DNA from: Streptomyces sp. WZ-12
Lineage (GTDB): Bacteria > Actinomycetota > Actinomycetes > Streptomycetales > Streptomycetaceae
Length of the DNA: 64,000 bases
NCBI RefSeq assembly: GCF_028898845.1
Contig: NZ_CP118574.1
Span: 2,480,001 to 2,544,000, forward strand
Direction of reading: 5' to 3'
Made by a program: the position numbers and the translations under genes. The notes under the pieces are model-generated. The model did not search any database and was not told the origin of the DNA. It saw only the letters and a list, made by a program, of their open reading frames with translations. Shown in pieces: positions 26,976 through 34,962 of the stretch; the first letter of the stretch is position 1, and every line of letters starts with the position of its first letter.

Positions 26976-27566
26976 ATGAGCCACTCCGTCACCACCTGGT
27001 ACCTGGAACAGACCTCGCCCGCCGATCTCGCGCCCGCGACCGAGCCGCCGGCGGAGCAGGGGGTGCGGATCGTCCGCTCCGAGACGCCTGCGCCCGAATT
27101 CAGCCGGTTCCTCTACACCGCGGTCGGCGCGGACGTCCTGTGGACCGACCGGCTGGGATGGTCGTACGCGCGGTGGACCGAGCACCTCGGGCGGCCGGGG
27201 ACCGAGACCTGGGTCGCGTACGAGCGCGGGACGCCCGCCGGGTTCATCGAGCTCCAGGCGCAGCCGGAAGGGGCGGTGGAGATCACCTACTTCGGGCTGC
27301 TGTCGGCGTTCCGGGGCCGGCGGATCGGCGGGCAGTTGCTCACCCATGGGACGGCGCGGGCCTGGGACCTGGCCGGGCGGTGGCCAGGACTGCCGGAGAC
27401 CAAGCGGGTGTGGGTCCACACCTGCAGCGACGACGGGCCGCACGCGCGGGCCAACTACGAGCGGCGCGGCTTCCGGCTGTACGACACCGAGGTGGGCGAG
27501 GGGCCCGTCGCCGAGACGCCTGGGCCGTGGCCCGGCGCGGGCCCGGTGCCGACCGCCGCCAGCTGA
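26976..27566 (+). CDS. GNAT-family N-acetyltransferase
   Basis: 196-aa acetyl-CoA-dependent transferase. The acetyl-CoA site corresponds to YFGLLSAFRGRRIGGQLLTHG (the Q/RxxGxG/A loop written RGRRIGG) in the middle, and the C-terminal HARANYERRGFRLYDTE is the classical GNAT end motif. The substrate amine is unknown. The ATG at 26976 lacks an obvious ribosome-binding site. It is followed by the long upstream region of the sulfur operon. Confidence 0.82.
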   Translation: MSHSVTTWYLEQTSPADLAPATEPPAEQGVRIVRSETPAPEFSRFLYTAVGADVLWTDRLGWSYARWTEHLGRPGTETWVAYERGTPAGFIELQAQPEGAVEITYFGLLSAFRGRRIGGQLLTHGTARAWDLAGRWPGLPETKRVWVHTCSDDGPHARANYERRGFRLYDTEVGEGPVAETPGPWPGAGPVPTAAS

Positions 27567-27702
27567 ACCGAAGCCCCTTCCCGCGCCCCATCAGGCCGCC
27601 CTCCGCGGGCCCTTCGCCGTTCCCCGGCGACGCTCGACCGCCCGGCCGCCGCTCACCCGCCGCGTGACGAACGCCACACCGTCTCGCGATTCGGTACACA
27701 CA

Positions 27703-27729
27703 AGTCCACATCTTGGATGACGGTGGACT
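27703..27729. promoter_or_regulatory. Inverted repeat upstream of the sulfur operon leader
   Basis: AGTCCAC (27703-27709) and GTGGACT (27723-27729) form an inverted repeat 30 bp before the leader peptide start, in the position of a promoter or operator. The protein that binds is not known. Confidence 0.4.
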
Positions 27730-27759
27730 GTCCGAAGAATCGCGTGCCACGCTTCCGTC

Positions 27760-27843
27760 ATGTCTGAAGCTGGAATTGCCTTGGTGAGTCGGCGGCACGT
27801 CGACCTCGGCCGCATGTCCAGCGCCATTTGTCGGACCGGCTGA
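27760..27843 (+). CDS. Small leader peptide of the sulfate-reduction operon
   Basis: 27-codon reading frame, ATG to TGA, about 220 bp before the sulfite reductase gene. Its core SRRHVDLGRMSSAICR matches the pattern of actinobacterial putative leader peptides (R-R-x-H-V-D-L ... S-A-x-C-R) commonly found upstream of sulfur and cysteine genes. The single Cys codon (TGT) is near the C-terminus. Slow translation at Cys could influence folding of the 27844-28061 spacer, which contains a CCGAAG/CTTCGG hairpin. The family match is from memory of the pattern; attenuation here is inferred. Confidence 0.8.
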   Translation: MSEAGIALVSRRHVDLGRMSSAICRTG

Positions 27844-27956
27844 GGCCGCGCGTGCCGGGACCGCAGCCCACGCCCCGGACACCACTCAGCACCACCGTTC
27901 TCGCACGCCGTCCCCCACCTCGCGGACGCGCTGCACCCCCGACCCGCAAAACCGCC

Positions 27957-27986
27957 CCGAAGCGCGCCGCCGTGCGCCGCCTTCGG
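27957..27986 (+). promoter_or_regulatory. Candidate attenuator hairpin in the cysI leader
   Basis: CCGAAG (27957-27962) pairs with CTTCGG (27981-27986), with extra GC pairs inside (GCGC/GCGC). It stands between the leader peptide and the sulfite reductase gene. There is no T-run after it, so if it controls expression it may act on ribosome access or with Rho. Confidence 0.4.
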
Positions 27987-28061
27987 CATGTCCGCGCAGG
28001 TCACCCGGGGTCCGCCGCAGCCGTCCGCAGCCCCTTTGAGCCGCCCAGAAGGACGTAAACC

Positions 28062-29756
28062 ATGGCCGCCAACCCGGACCTCCCCACCGCCACGACCCGC
28101 CGCAAGGCCGGCCGCCACCGCGGCGAGGGCCAGTGGGCCGCTGGGCACTTCACGCCGCTCAACGGCAATGAGCAGTTCAAGAAGGACGACGACGGTCTCA
28201 ATGTGCGGACACGCATTGAGACGATCTACTCCAAGGCCGGTTTCGACTCCATCGACCCCAACGACCTGCGGGGACGGATGCGTTGGTGGGGCCTCTACAC
28301 CCAGCGCAAGCCCGGCATCGACGGCGGAAAGACCGCGATCCTGGAGCCGGAGGAGCTGGACGACGAGTTCTTCATGCTGCGGGTCCGGATCGACGGCGGC
28401 CGGCTGACCGTCGCCCAACTGCGCGCCATCGGCGAGGTCTCCGAGCAGTACGCCCGCGGCACCGCGGACATCACCGACCGGCAGAACATCCAGCTCCACT
28501 GGATCCGCATCGAGGACGTCCCCGCCATCTGGGAGAAGCTGGAGGCGGTGGGGCTGTCCACCACCGAGGCGTGCGGCGACTGCCCGCGCGTGATCATCGG
28601 TTCCCCGGTGGCCGGCATCGCGGCGGACGAGATCATCGACGGCTCGCCGGCCGTGGACGAGATCCACGAGCGCTACATCGGCAGCAAGGAATTCTCCAAC
28701 CTGCCGCGGAAGTTCAAGACCGCGGTCTCCGGCTCGCCCCTCCAGGACGTGGTGCACGAGATCAACGACGTCGCCTTCGTCGGCGTCGTCCACCCCGAGC
28801 ACGGCCCGGGCTTCGACCTGTGGGTCGGCGGCGGCCTGTCCACCAACCCCAAGTTGGCCCAGCGCCTGGGCACTTGGGTGCCGCTCTCCGAGGTCGCCGA
28901 CGTCTGGGCCGGTGTGGTCGGCATCTTCCGTGACTACGGCTACCGCCGGCTGCGCAACCGCGCCCGGTTGAAGTTCCTGGTGGCCGACTGGGGCACCGAG
29001 AAGTTCCGCCAGGTGCTGGAGGACGAGTACCTCAAGCGGAAGCTGGTGGACGGCCCGGCGCCGGAGCAGCCGGTCGCCCAGTGGCGCGACCACGTCGGCG
29101 TGCACCGGCAGCAGGACGGCCGCTTCTACGTGGGCTTCGCCCCGCGCGTCGGCCGGGTGGACGGCACCACCCTCACCAAGATCGCCGAACTCGCCGCCGC
29201 GCACGGCTCGGACCGCCTGCGCACCACCGTCGAGCAGAAGCTGATCATCCTCGACGTGGCCGAGGACCGGGTCGATGCGCTGGTCGCGGGCCTGGAGGCG
29301 CTGGACTTCCAGGTCACCCCCTCGCCGTTCCGGCGCGGCACCATGGCCTGCACCGGCATCGAGTTCTGCAAGCTGGCGATCGTCGAGACCAAGGGGCGCG
29401 GCTCCTGGCTCATCGACGAACTGGAGCGCCGGATGCCGGACTTCCACGAGCCGATCACCATCAACCTCAACGGCTGCCCCAACGCCTGCGCCCGCATCCA
29501 GGTCGCGGACATCGGCCTCAAGGGCCAGTTGGTGCTGGACGAGAACGGCAACCAGGTCGAGGGCTACCAGGTCCACCTCGGTGGCGCGTTGGGCCTGGAG
29601 CCGGGCTTCGGCCGCAAGGTCCGCGGGCTGAAGGTGACCGCCGACGAACTGCCCGACTACGTCGAGCGGGTGCTGCGCAACTTCCAGGAACAGCGCGCGG
29701 ACGGCGAGCGGTTCGCCACCTGGGCGGCGCGCGCCGAAGAGGGTGCGCTGAAGTGA
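28062..29756 (+). CDS. cysI: Ferredoxin-dependent sulfite reductase (SirA type)
   Basis: 564-aa siroheme/[4Fe-4S] enzyme reducing sulfite to sulfide. The two ferredoxin-like half domains and two siroheme domains are present. The four cluster cysteines are in ACTGIEFCKLA and NLNGCPNACAR. Near the N-terminus WWGLYTQRKPG and TEACGDCPR carry the Tyr and Cys that are covalently linked in mycobacterial SirA, supporting sulfite over nitrite as substrate. The start ATG 28062 has AGAAGGAC upstream. It leads the operon cysI, zinc ribbon, cysH, cysC, cysD, cysN. Confidence 0.93.
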   Translation: MAANPDLPTATTRRKAGRHRGEGQWAAGHFTPLNGNEQFKKDDDGLNVRTRIETIYSKAGFDSIDPNDLRGRMRWWGLYTQRKPGIDGGKTAILEPEELDDEFFMLRVRIDGGRLTVAQLRAIGEVSEQYARGTADITDRQNIQLHWIRIEDVPAIWEKLEAVGLSTTEACGDCPRVIIGSPVAGIAADEIIDGSPAVDEIHERYIGSKEFSNLPRKFKTAVSGSPLQDVVHEINDVAFVGVVHPEHGPGFDLWVGGGLSTNPKLAQRLGTWVPLSEVADVWAGVVGIFRDYGYRRLRNRARLKFLVADWGTEKFRQVLEDEYLKRKLVDGPAPEQPVAQWRDHVGVHRQQDGRFYVGFAPRVGRVDGTTLTKIAELAAAHGSDRLRTTVEQKLIILDVAEDRVDALVAGLEALDFQVTPSPFRRGTMACTGIEFCKLAIVETKGRGSWLIDELERRMPDFHEPITINLNGCPNACARIQVADIGLKGQLVLDENGNQVEGYQVHLGGALGLEPGFGRKVRGLKVTADELPDYVERVLRNFQEQRADGERFATWAARAEEGALK

Positions 29757-29784
29757 GCCGGACCGCGATAGTTGGGGAGGCATC

Positions 29785-30036
29785 GTGAGCGAACGCGCCG
29801 CGCCGTTCTACTGCCCGTACTGCGGAGACGAGGACCTGCGTCCGTCGGAGGGCGGATCGGGGTCCCCCCTGGCCGAGCGAGGCCGAGAGCCCAGGGGCGG
29901 GGCATGGGAGTGCCGGGCGTGCAGCCGCGGCTTCCGGCTCGCGTTCCTGGGCCTGTTGGCCCAGGGAGCCGCCGCGCCCCGGTCCACCGCTTCCGCTTCA
30001 GCTTCCGCTTCCGCTTCCGACGGAGGTACGCCGTGA
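29785..30036 (+). CDS. Small zinc-ribbon protein in the cys operon
   Basis: 83-aa protein between cysI and cysH, a position where other streptomycetes also have a short protein. CPYCGDEDLRP and CRACSRGF give two CxxC pairs, consistent with a zinc ribbon, and LAFLGLLAQG follows. GTG 29785 has GGAGG upstream. Two oddities: about 15 residues between the CxxC pairs are encoded by an inverted-repeat element (29858-29902), and the C-terminus is an SASASASASAS tract from a six-base tandem repeat. The stop overlaps cysH (GTGA). Function unknown. Confidence 0.75.
   Translation: MSERAAPFYCPYCGDEDLRPSEGGSGSPLAERGREPRGGAWECRACSRGFRLAFLGLLAQGAAAPRSTASASASASASDGGTP
29858..29902. repeat. Small inverted-repeat insertion inside the zinc-ribbon gene
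   Basis: A CCCCTGG (29866-29872) and CCAGGGG (29891-29897) palindrome encloses GCCGAGCGAGGCCGAG. This looks like the short GC-rich repeats scattered in Streptomyces intergenic DNA, here read through in frame. Confidence 0.5.
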
Positions 30037-30719
30037 CGCCCACCGATCTACAGCGGCTCGCCGAACGGGCGGGCCGCGACCTGGAGGACGCGTCCGCGCC
30101 GGAGATCCTCCGGTGGGCCGCGGAGACCTTCGGCAGCCGCTTCTGCGTGACCTCCTCGATGGAGGACGCGGTGGTGGCGCACCTGGCCTCCCGCGCGTTC
30201 CCCGGCGTGGACGTGGTGTTCCTGGACACCGGGTACCACTTCCCGGAGACCCTCGGCACCCGGGACGCGGTGGCGGCGGTGATGGACGTCAACCTCCTTA
30301 CCCTGATGCCACGTCAGACCGTGGCGGAGCAGGACGCCGCGTACGGGCCGAAGTTGCACGACCGCGATCCGGACCTGTGCTGCCGGCTGCGCAAGGTCGA
30401 GCCGCTGGAGGCCGGCCTGACGCAGTACGACGCCTGGGCGACCGGGCTGCGCCGGGACGAGTCGCCGACCCGCGCCGGCACCCCGGTGGTGGGCTGGGAC
30501 GCCCGACGGCAGAAGGTCAAGGTCTCCCCGATAGCCCGCTGGACGCAGGACGACGTGGATGCCTATGTCACCGAGCACGGGGTACTCACCAACCCGTTGC
30601 TGATGGACGGCTACGCCTCCGTCGGCTGCGCGCCCTGCACCCGCCGGGTGTTGGCGGGCGAGGACGCGCGGGCCGGCCGCTGGGCCGGCACCAACAAGAC
30701 CGAGTGTGGACTGCACTGA
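30033..30719 (+). CDS. cysH: Phosphoadenylyl/adenylyl-sulfate reductase
   Basis: 228-aa enzyme reducing activated sulfate to sulfite. The PP-loop region reads FCVTSSMEDAVVAHL and LDTGYHFPET. Paired cysteines DLCCRLRK and GCAPCTRR are the [4Fe-4S] ligands of the APS-reductase type, and the catalytic Cys is in the C-terminal TECGLH. GTG 30033 overlaps the preceding stop and has CGGAGG upstream. The stop overlaps cysC (TGATG). Because cysC is also present, whether APS or PAPS is used cannot be decided; the cluster cysteines favour APS. Confidence 0.92.
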   Translation: MTPTDLQRLAERAGRDLEDASAPEILRWAAETFGSRFCVTSSMEDAVVAHLASRAFPGVDVVFLDTGYHFPETLGTRDAVAAVMDVNLLTLMPRQTVAEQDAAYGPKLHDRDPDLCCRLRKVEPLEAGLTQYDAWATGLRRDESPTRAGTPVVGWDARRQKVKVSPIARWTQDDVDAYVTEHGVLTNPLLMDGYASVGCAPCTRRVLAGEDARAGRWAGTNKTECGLH

Positions 30720-31276
30720 TGGCGGAGATTCAGGAGAGAGAGATGACGGGCGCCACGATCTGGCTGACCGGTCTGCCGAGCGCGGGCAAGACCACCCTCG
30801 CGCGCGAGCTGGCCGGCCGACTGCGCGGCGAGGGCCACCGCGTCGAGGTGCTCGACGGTGACGAGATCCGCGAATTCCTCTCCGCGGGCCTCGGCTTCGG
30901 CCGCGCTGACCGGCACACCAACGTCCAGCGGATCGGCTTCGTCGCCGAACTGCTGGCCAGCAACGGCGTGAAGGTCCTGGTCCCGGTGATCGCCCCGTAC
31001 GCGGACAGCCGGGAGGCGGTGCGCAAGCGCCACCAGGGCGAGGGCACCCCTTATGTGGAGGTGCACGTCGCCACCCCGGTCGAGGTCTGCTCCGAGCGGG
31101 ACGTGAAGGGCCTGTACGCCAAGCAGGCGGCCGGCGAGATCTCCGGCCTGACCGGCGTCGACGACCCCTACGAGGCGCCGGCGGATCCGGACCTGCGGAT
31201 CGAGTCGCACGCCCAGACCGTCCAGGAGTCCGCGGCGGCGCTGCACGCGCTGCTCGTCGAGAGGGGGCTGGCGTGA
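30719..31276 (+). CDS. cysC: Adenylyl-sulfate kinase
   Basis: 185-aa APS kinase, making PAPS from APS and ATP. The P-loop is TGLPSAGKTTLA near residue 14, and LDGDEIREFLS, GFGRADRHTNVQRIGFVA and PVIAPYADSREAVR are standard. The start ATG 30719 overlaps the cysH stop; ATG 30743, directly after AGGAGAGAG, is an equally good start and would remove eight residues. The stop overlaps the cysD GTG (GTGA). Confidence 0.92.
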   Translation: MAEIQEREMTGATIWLTGLPSAGKTTLARELAGRLRGEGHRVEVLDGDEIREFLSAGLGFGRADRHTNVQRIGFVAELLASNGVKVLVPVIAPYADSREAVRKRHQGEGTPYVEVHVATPVEVCSERDVKGLYAKQAAGEISGLTGVDDPYEAPADPDLRIESHAQTVQESAAALHALLVERGLA

Positions 31277-32214
31277 CGACCGTCGCTTCTGTCACCGAGG
31301 AACTGCACGACCCCTACGCGCTGTCCCACCTGGATGCGTTGGAGTCGGAGGCGGTGCACATCTTCCGTGAGGTGGCGGGGGAGTTCGAGCGGCCGGTGAT
31401 CCTGTTCTCCGGTGGCAAGGACTCGATCCTGATGTTGCATCTGGCGCTCAAGGCGTTCGCGCCGGCGCCGGTGCCGTTCGCGTTGCTGCACGTCGACACC
31501 GGCCACAACTTCCCCGAGGTCATCGACTACCGCGACCGCACCGTCGTCGCCCACCACCACCTGCGCCTGCACGTCGCCTCCGTCCAGGACTTCATCGACC
31601 GCGGCGAGGTACGCGAACGCCCCGACGGCACCCGCAACCCCCTGCAAACCGTCCCCCTCCTCGACGCCATCGCATCCCACCGCTTCGACGCCGTCTTCGG
31701 CGGCGGCCGCCGCGACGAGGAAAAAGCCCGCGCCAAAGAACGCGTCTTCTCCCTCCGCGACGAGTTCGGCGGCTGGGACCCCCGCCGCCAACGCCCCGAA
31801 CTATGGCAGCTCTACAACGGCCGCCACTCCCCCGGCGAACACGTCCGCGTCTTTCCCCCTGTCCAACTGGACCGAACTGGACGTCTGGCAATACATCGCC
31901 CGCGAACAGATCGAACTCCCCACCATCTACTACGCCCACGAGCGCGAAGTCTTCTCACGAGGCGGCATGTGGCTGGCCCCCGGCGACTGGGGCGGCCCCA
32001 AGGACGGTGAAACCCTGCAGCGGCGCACGGTCCGCTACCGCACGGTCGGCGACATGTCCTGCACCGGCGCAGTGGACTCCAACGCCGACACCATCAACGC
32101 CGTCATCGCCGAAATCGCCGCCTCCCGCCTCACCGAACGCGGCGCCACCCGAGCCGACGACAAACTCTCCGAAGCCGCCATGGACAAGACCGCAAGCGCG
32201 AGGGGTACTTCTAA
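31273..32214 (+). pseudogene. cysD: Sulfate adenylyltransferase subunit 2, with two compensating frame breaks
   Basis: Small subunit of ATP sulfurylase. The first part is intact: [18 protein letters not shown] (PP-loop), [16 protein letters not shown] and [19 protein letters not shown]. At 31852-31854 one extra T moves the frame: VRVFP continues as [15 protein letters not shown] only in the next frame. Near 32188 one base is missing, which restores the first frame for the C-terminal REGYF and the TAA at 32212. Read literally, translation stops at 32010. With both breaks repaired the length is about 313 aa, normal for CysD. Codon use changes abruptly at about 31500. Either the gene is damaged or the C-rich region contains sequencing errors; the opposite, cancelling signs make errors plausible. 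Confidence 0.8.
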
Positions 32215-32215
32215 C

Positions 32216-33601
32216 ATGAGCACCACCCCCAACACCCCCAACACCCCCAACGCCTCCACCACCCCTAACGCCGCCGGCCCTGCGGCCCTCGCCGCCACGT
32301 CCCTGCTGCGCTTCGCCACCGCCGGCTCCGTCGACGACGGCAAATCCACCCTCGTCGGACGCCTCCTGCACGACTCCAAATCAGTCCTGGCAGACCAACT
32401 GGAAGCCGTCGAACACGCCTCCCGCAACCGCGGCCAACACACCCCCGACCTCGCCCTGTTGACCGACGGCCTCCGCGCCGAACGCGAGCAGGGCATCACC
32501 ATCGACGTCGCCTACCGCTACTTCGCCACCCCCCGCCGCCGCTTCATCCTCGCCGACACCCCCGGCCACGTGCAGTACACCCGCAACATGGTCACCGGCG
32601 CCTCCACCGCCGAACTCGCCATCGTCCTGGTCGACGCCCGCAACGGCGTCGTCGAACAAACCCGCCGCCACGCCGCCGTCGCCGCCCTCCTGCGCGTCCC
32701 CCACGTCGTCCTCGCCGTCAACAAAATGGACCTGGTCAACTACCAAGAGACGGTATTCGCCACCATCGCCCAGGAATTCACCGCCTACGCCGCCTCCCTG
32801 GGCATCCCGGAAATCACCACCATCCCCATCTCCGCCCTGGCGGCGACAACGTCGTCACCGCCTCCCCCCACATGGACTGGTACGGCGGCCCCACCGTCCT
32901 CGAACACCTCGAAACCGTCCCCGTCCGCACCGACCCCACCCGCGACCCCGCCCGCTTCCCCGTCCAATACGTCATCCGCCCCCAAAGCACCACCCACCCC
33001 GACTACCGCGGCTACGCCGGCCAAATCGCCTCCGGCGTCCTCCACGTCGGCGACCACATCACCGTCCTACCCTCAGGCCACACCAGCACCATCAAAGCCA
33101 TCGACGCCCTCGGCACCACCGTCCAAACCGCCTGGGCACCCCAATCAGTCACCCTCCACCTCACCGACAACCTCGACATCTCCCCGCGGCGACCTCATCA
33201 CCCCCCCACCAACACCCCCACCCTCACCCAAGACATCCACGCCACCGTCTGCCACCTCGCCGACCAACCCCTCACCATCGGCCAACGCGTACTGCTCAAA
33301 CACACCACCCGCACCGTCAAAGCACTCATCACCCACATCCCCTCCCGCCTCACCCTCAACGACCTCTCCCCCCACCCCACCCCCCACCACCTCACCGCCA
33401 ACGACATCGGCACCCTCCACCTCCGCACCGCCCCCAACCCCCTCCCCCTAGACCCCTACGCACTCCCGCCGCACCGGCTCCTTCCTCCTCATCGACCCCG
33501 CCGACGGCACCACCCTCACCGCCGGCATGACCGGCACCGCCTTCACCACCACACCCCCCACACCCAACGACACGACGGACGACGAGGGATGGGACTTCTG
33601 A
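32216..33601 (+). pseudogene. cysN: Sulfate adenylyltransferase subunit 1 (GTPase), with four frame breaks
   Basis: Large GTP-binding subunit of ATP sulfurylase. ATG 32216 follows GAGGGG at the end of cysD. After a low-complexity TPNTPNTPN start, the GTPase motifs are clear: [33 protein letters not shown] and AVNKMDLV. A base is missing near 32841 (after ISALA), one is extra in the C-run 33182-33185, one is missing in the C-run 33201-33207, and the frame moves again near 33463-33466 (after DPYAL). The C-terminal GSFLLIDPADGTTLTAGM and the TGA at 33599 are back in the starting frame. Repaired length is about 461 aa. All breaks lie in an extremely C-rich block. Confidence 0.8.
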
Positions 33602-33603
33602 CC

Positions 33604-33705
33604 ATGCTCAGGGACATGTTCTCGACCTTCGCGAAGGAAGGCGGCCGCGTGGGCAGCGGCGCGCTCGGCAGCGGGCAGGGCGGAGTCGGCCGATGTGCGT
33701 GCTGA
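33604..33705 (+). CDS. Possible 33-codon reading frame between cysN and the ABC transporter
   Basis: ATG 33604 begins two bases after the cysN stop, so it could be translated by reinitiation. The peptide starts MLRDMFSTFAKEGG, continues Gly/Ser-rich and ends CAC, with two Cys codons directly before the stop. No ribosome-binding site of its own is seen and I know no family. A cysteine-sensing leader for the transporter genes is a speculative reading. Confidence 0.3.
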   Translation: MLRDMFSTFAKEGGRVGSGALGSGQGGVGRCAC

Positions 33706-33818
33706 CCCCGATGCCCGACTCCATGCCCCCCACGTCCTCCTTCCGAAGATCCACCATCTCGCCGGGCGCGCCTTAACGGGGCGCGCACTGCCCCGGCCTC
33801 CCGAGAGGAACCCCCGCC

Positions 33819-34928
33819 GTGTCTGCCGTTCGTCACCGCCTCCTGGCGGTCGCCACCGCCGTCCCGTTGCTGACCGTCGCGTTGGGGGCCTGCGGCTACG
33901 GCTCCGAGGCCAAGAAGGACACCGCGGCCGCCGTCGCCCCGAAGGGACCGAAGATCGACGGCCTCGACTCGGTCAAGATCGGGTTCTTCGGCAACACCAC
34001 CCACGCCACCCCGCTGATCGGGCTCCAGACGGGCCAGTTCCAGAAGGAACTGGGCGGCACGGCGCTGCAGTCCTCGGTCTTCAACGCCGGACCGGCGGAG
34101 ATCGAGGCACTCAACTCCGGTGCCATCGACATCGGTTGGATCGGCCCCTCCCCCGCGATCAACGGCTATGTGAAGTCGCACGGCAAGAGCCTGAAGATCA
34201 TCGCGGGTTCGGCCTCCGGCGGGGTCTCGCTGATCGTCAACCCCAAGAAGATCAGCGGTCTGGACGACCTCAAGGGCAAGACCATCGCCACCCCGCAGTT
34301 GGGCAACACCCAGGACGTCGCCCTGCTCAACTACCTGGCCCAGAAGGGCTACAAGGTGGACGCCACCAGCGGCAAGGGCGATGTCACCGTCCAGCGCATC
34401 GACAACAAGGTGACCCCCACCGCCTTCCAGCAGGGCAGCATCGACGGCGCCTGGGTCCCCGAGCCCACCGCGTCCAAGCTGGTCGCCGCCGGCGGTAAGA
34501 CGCTGCTGGACGAGAAGCGGCTGTGGAAGGACGGCAAGTTCGTCATCACCAACGTGATCGTCTCGCAGCGGTTCCTCAAGGAGCACCCGAAGGCGGTGGA
34601 GGCCGTGCTGCGCGCCTCGGTGAAGACCAACGCCTGGATCCGCTCGCACCCCGCCGAGGCGGTCAAGGCGCTCAACGACAAGCTGGCCGACCCGTCGATC
34701 GCAGGTAAGGCACTGCCGACTGACATCATCGACCCGGCGTTCCAGAACGTCGACGTCACCGACGACCCGCTGGCCGCCACCCTCCAGGAAGAGGCGGACC
34801 ACGCCGTCCAGGCGGGGCTCCTCAAGAAGCCCGACCTCAAGGGCATCTACGACCTCACCCTGCTGAACAAGGTGCTCAAGTCCGAGGGCAAGCGGCCGGC
34901 CGACGACGCCGGCCTCGGCGGCAACTGA
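33819..34928 (+). CDS. ABC transporter substrate-binding lipoprotein, sulfonate/nitrate type
   Basis: 369-aa solute-binding lipoprotein of the SsuA/TauA/NrtA family. Signal peptide with lipobox LGAC (Cys25), then the periplasmic-binding-like fold: IGFFGNTTHATPLIGLQTG, SGAIDIGWIGPSPAINGYV and GKTIATPQLGNTQDVALLNYL. GTG 33819 follows GAGAGGAA. With the next two genes it forms a complete importer. Its place directly after cysN suggests a sulfur compound (alkanesulfonate, taurine or sulfate ester) as substrate, but the fold cannot decide. Confidence 0.88.
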   Translation: MSAVRHRLLAVATAVPLLTVALGACGYGSEAKKDTAAAVAPKGPKIDGLDSVKIGFFGNTTHATPLIGLQTGQFQKELGGTALQSSVFNAGPAEIEALNSGAIDIGWIGPSPAINGYVKSHGKSLKIIAGSASGGVSLIVNPKKISGLDDLKGKTIATPQLGNTQDVALLNYLAQKGYKVDATSGKGDVTVQRIDNKVTPTAFQQGSIDGAWVPEPTASKLVAAGGKTLLDEKRLWKDGKFVITNVIVSQRFLKEHPKAVEAVLRASVKTNAWIRSHPAEAVKALNDKLADPSIAGKALPTDIIDPAFQNVDVTDDPLAATLQEEADHAVQAGLLKKPDLKGIYDLTLLNKVLKSEGKRPADDAGLGGN

Positions 34929-34962
34929 CCCCGGCCCCCCGATCTCCCAGGAGGTGACACCG

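Noticed and set aside
32872..33705. 277-codon frame taken as a separate gene after cysN
   Set aside because: Its residues continue the CysN elongation-factor-like domains ([17 protein letters not shown] onward), so it is the frameshifted middle of cysN.
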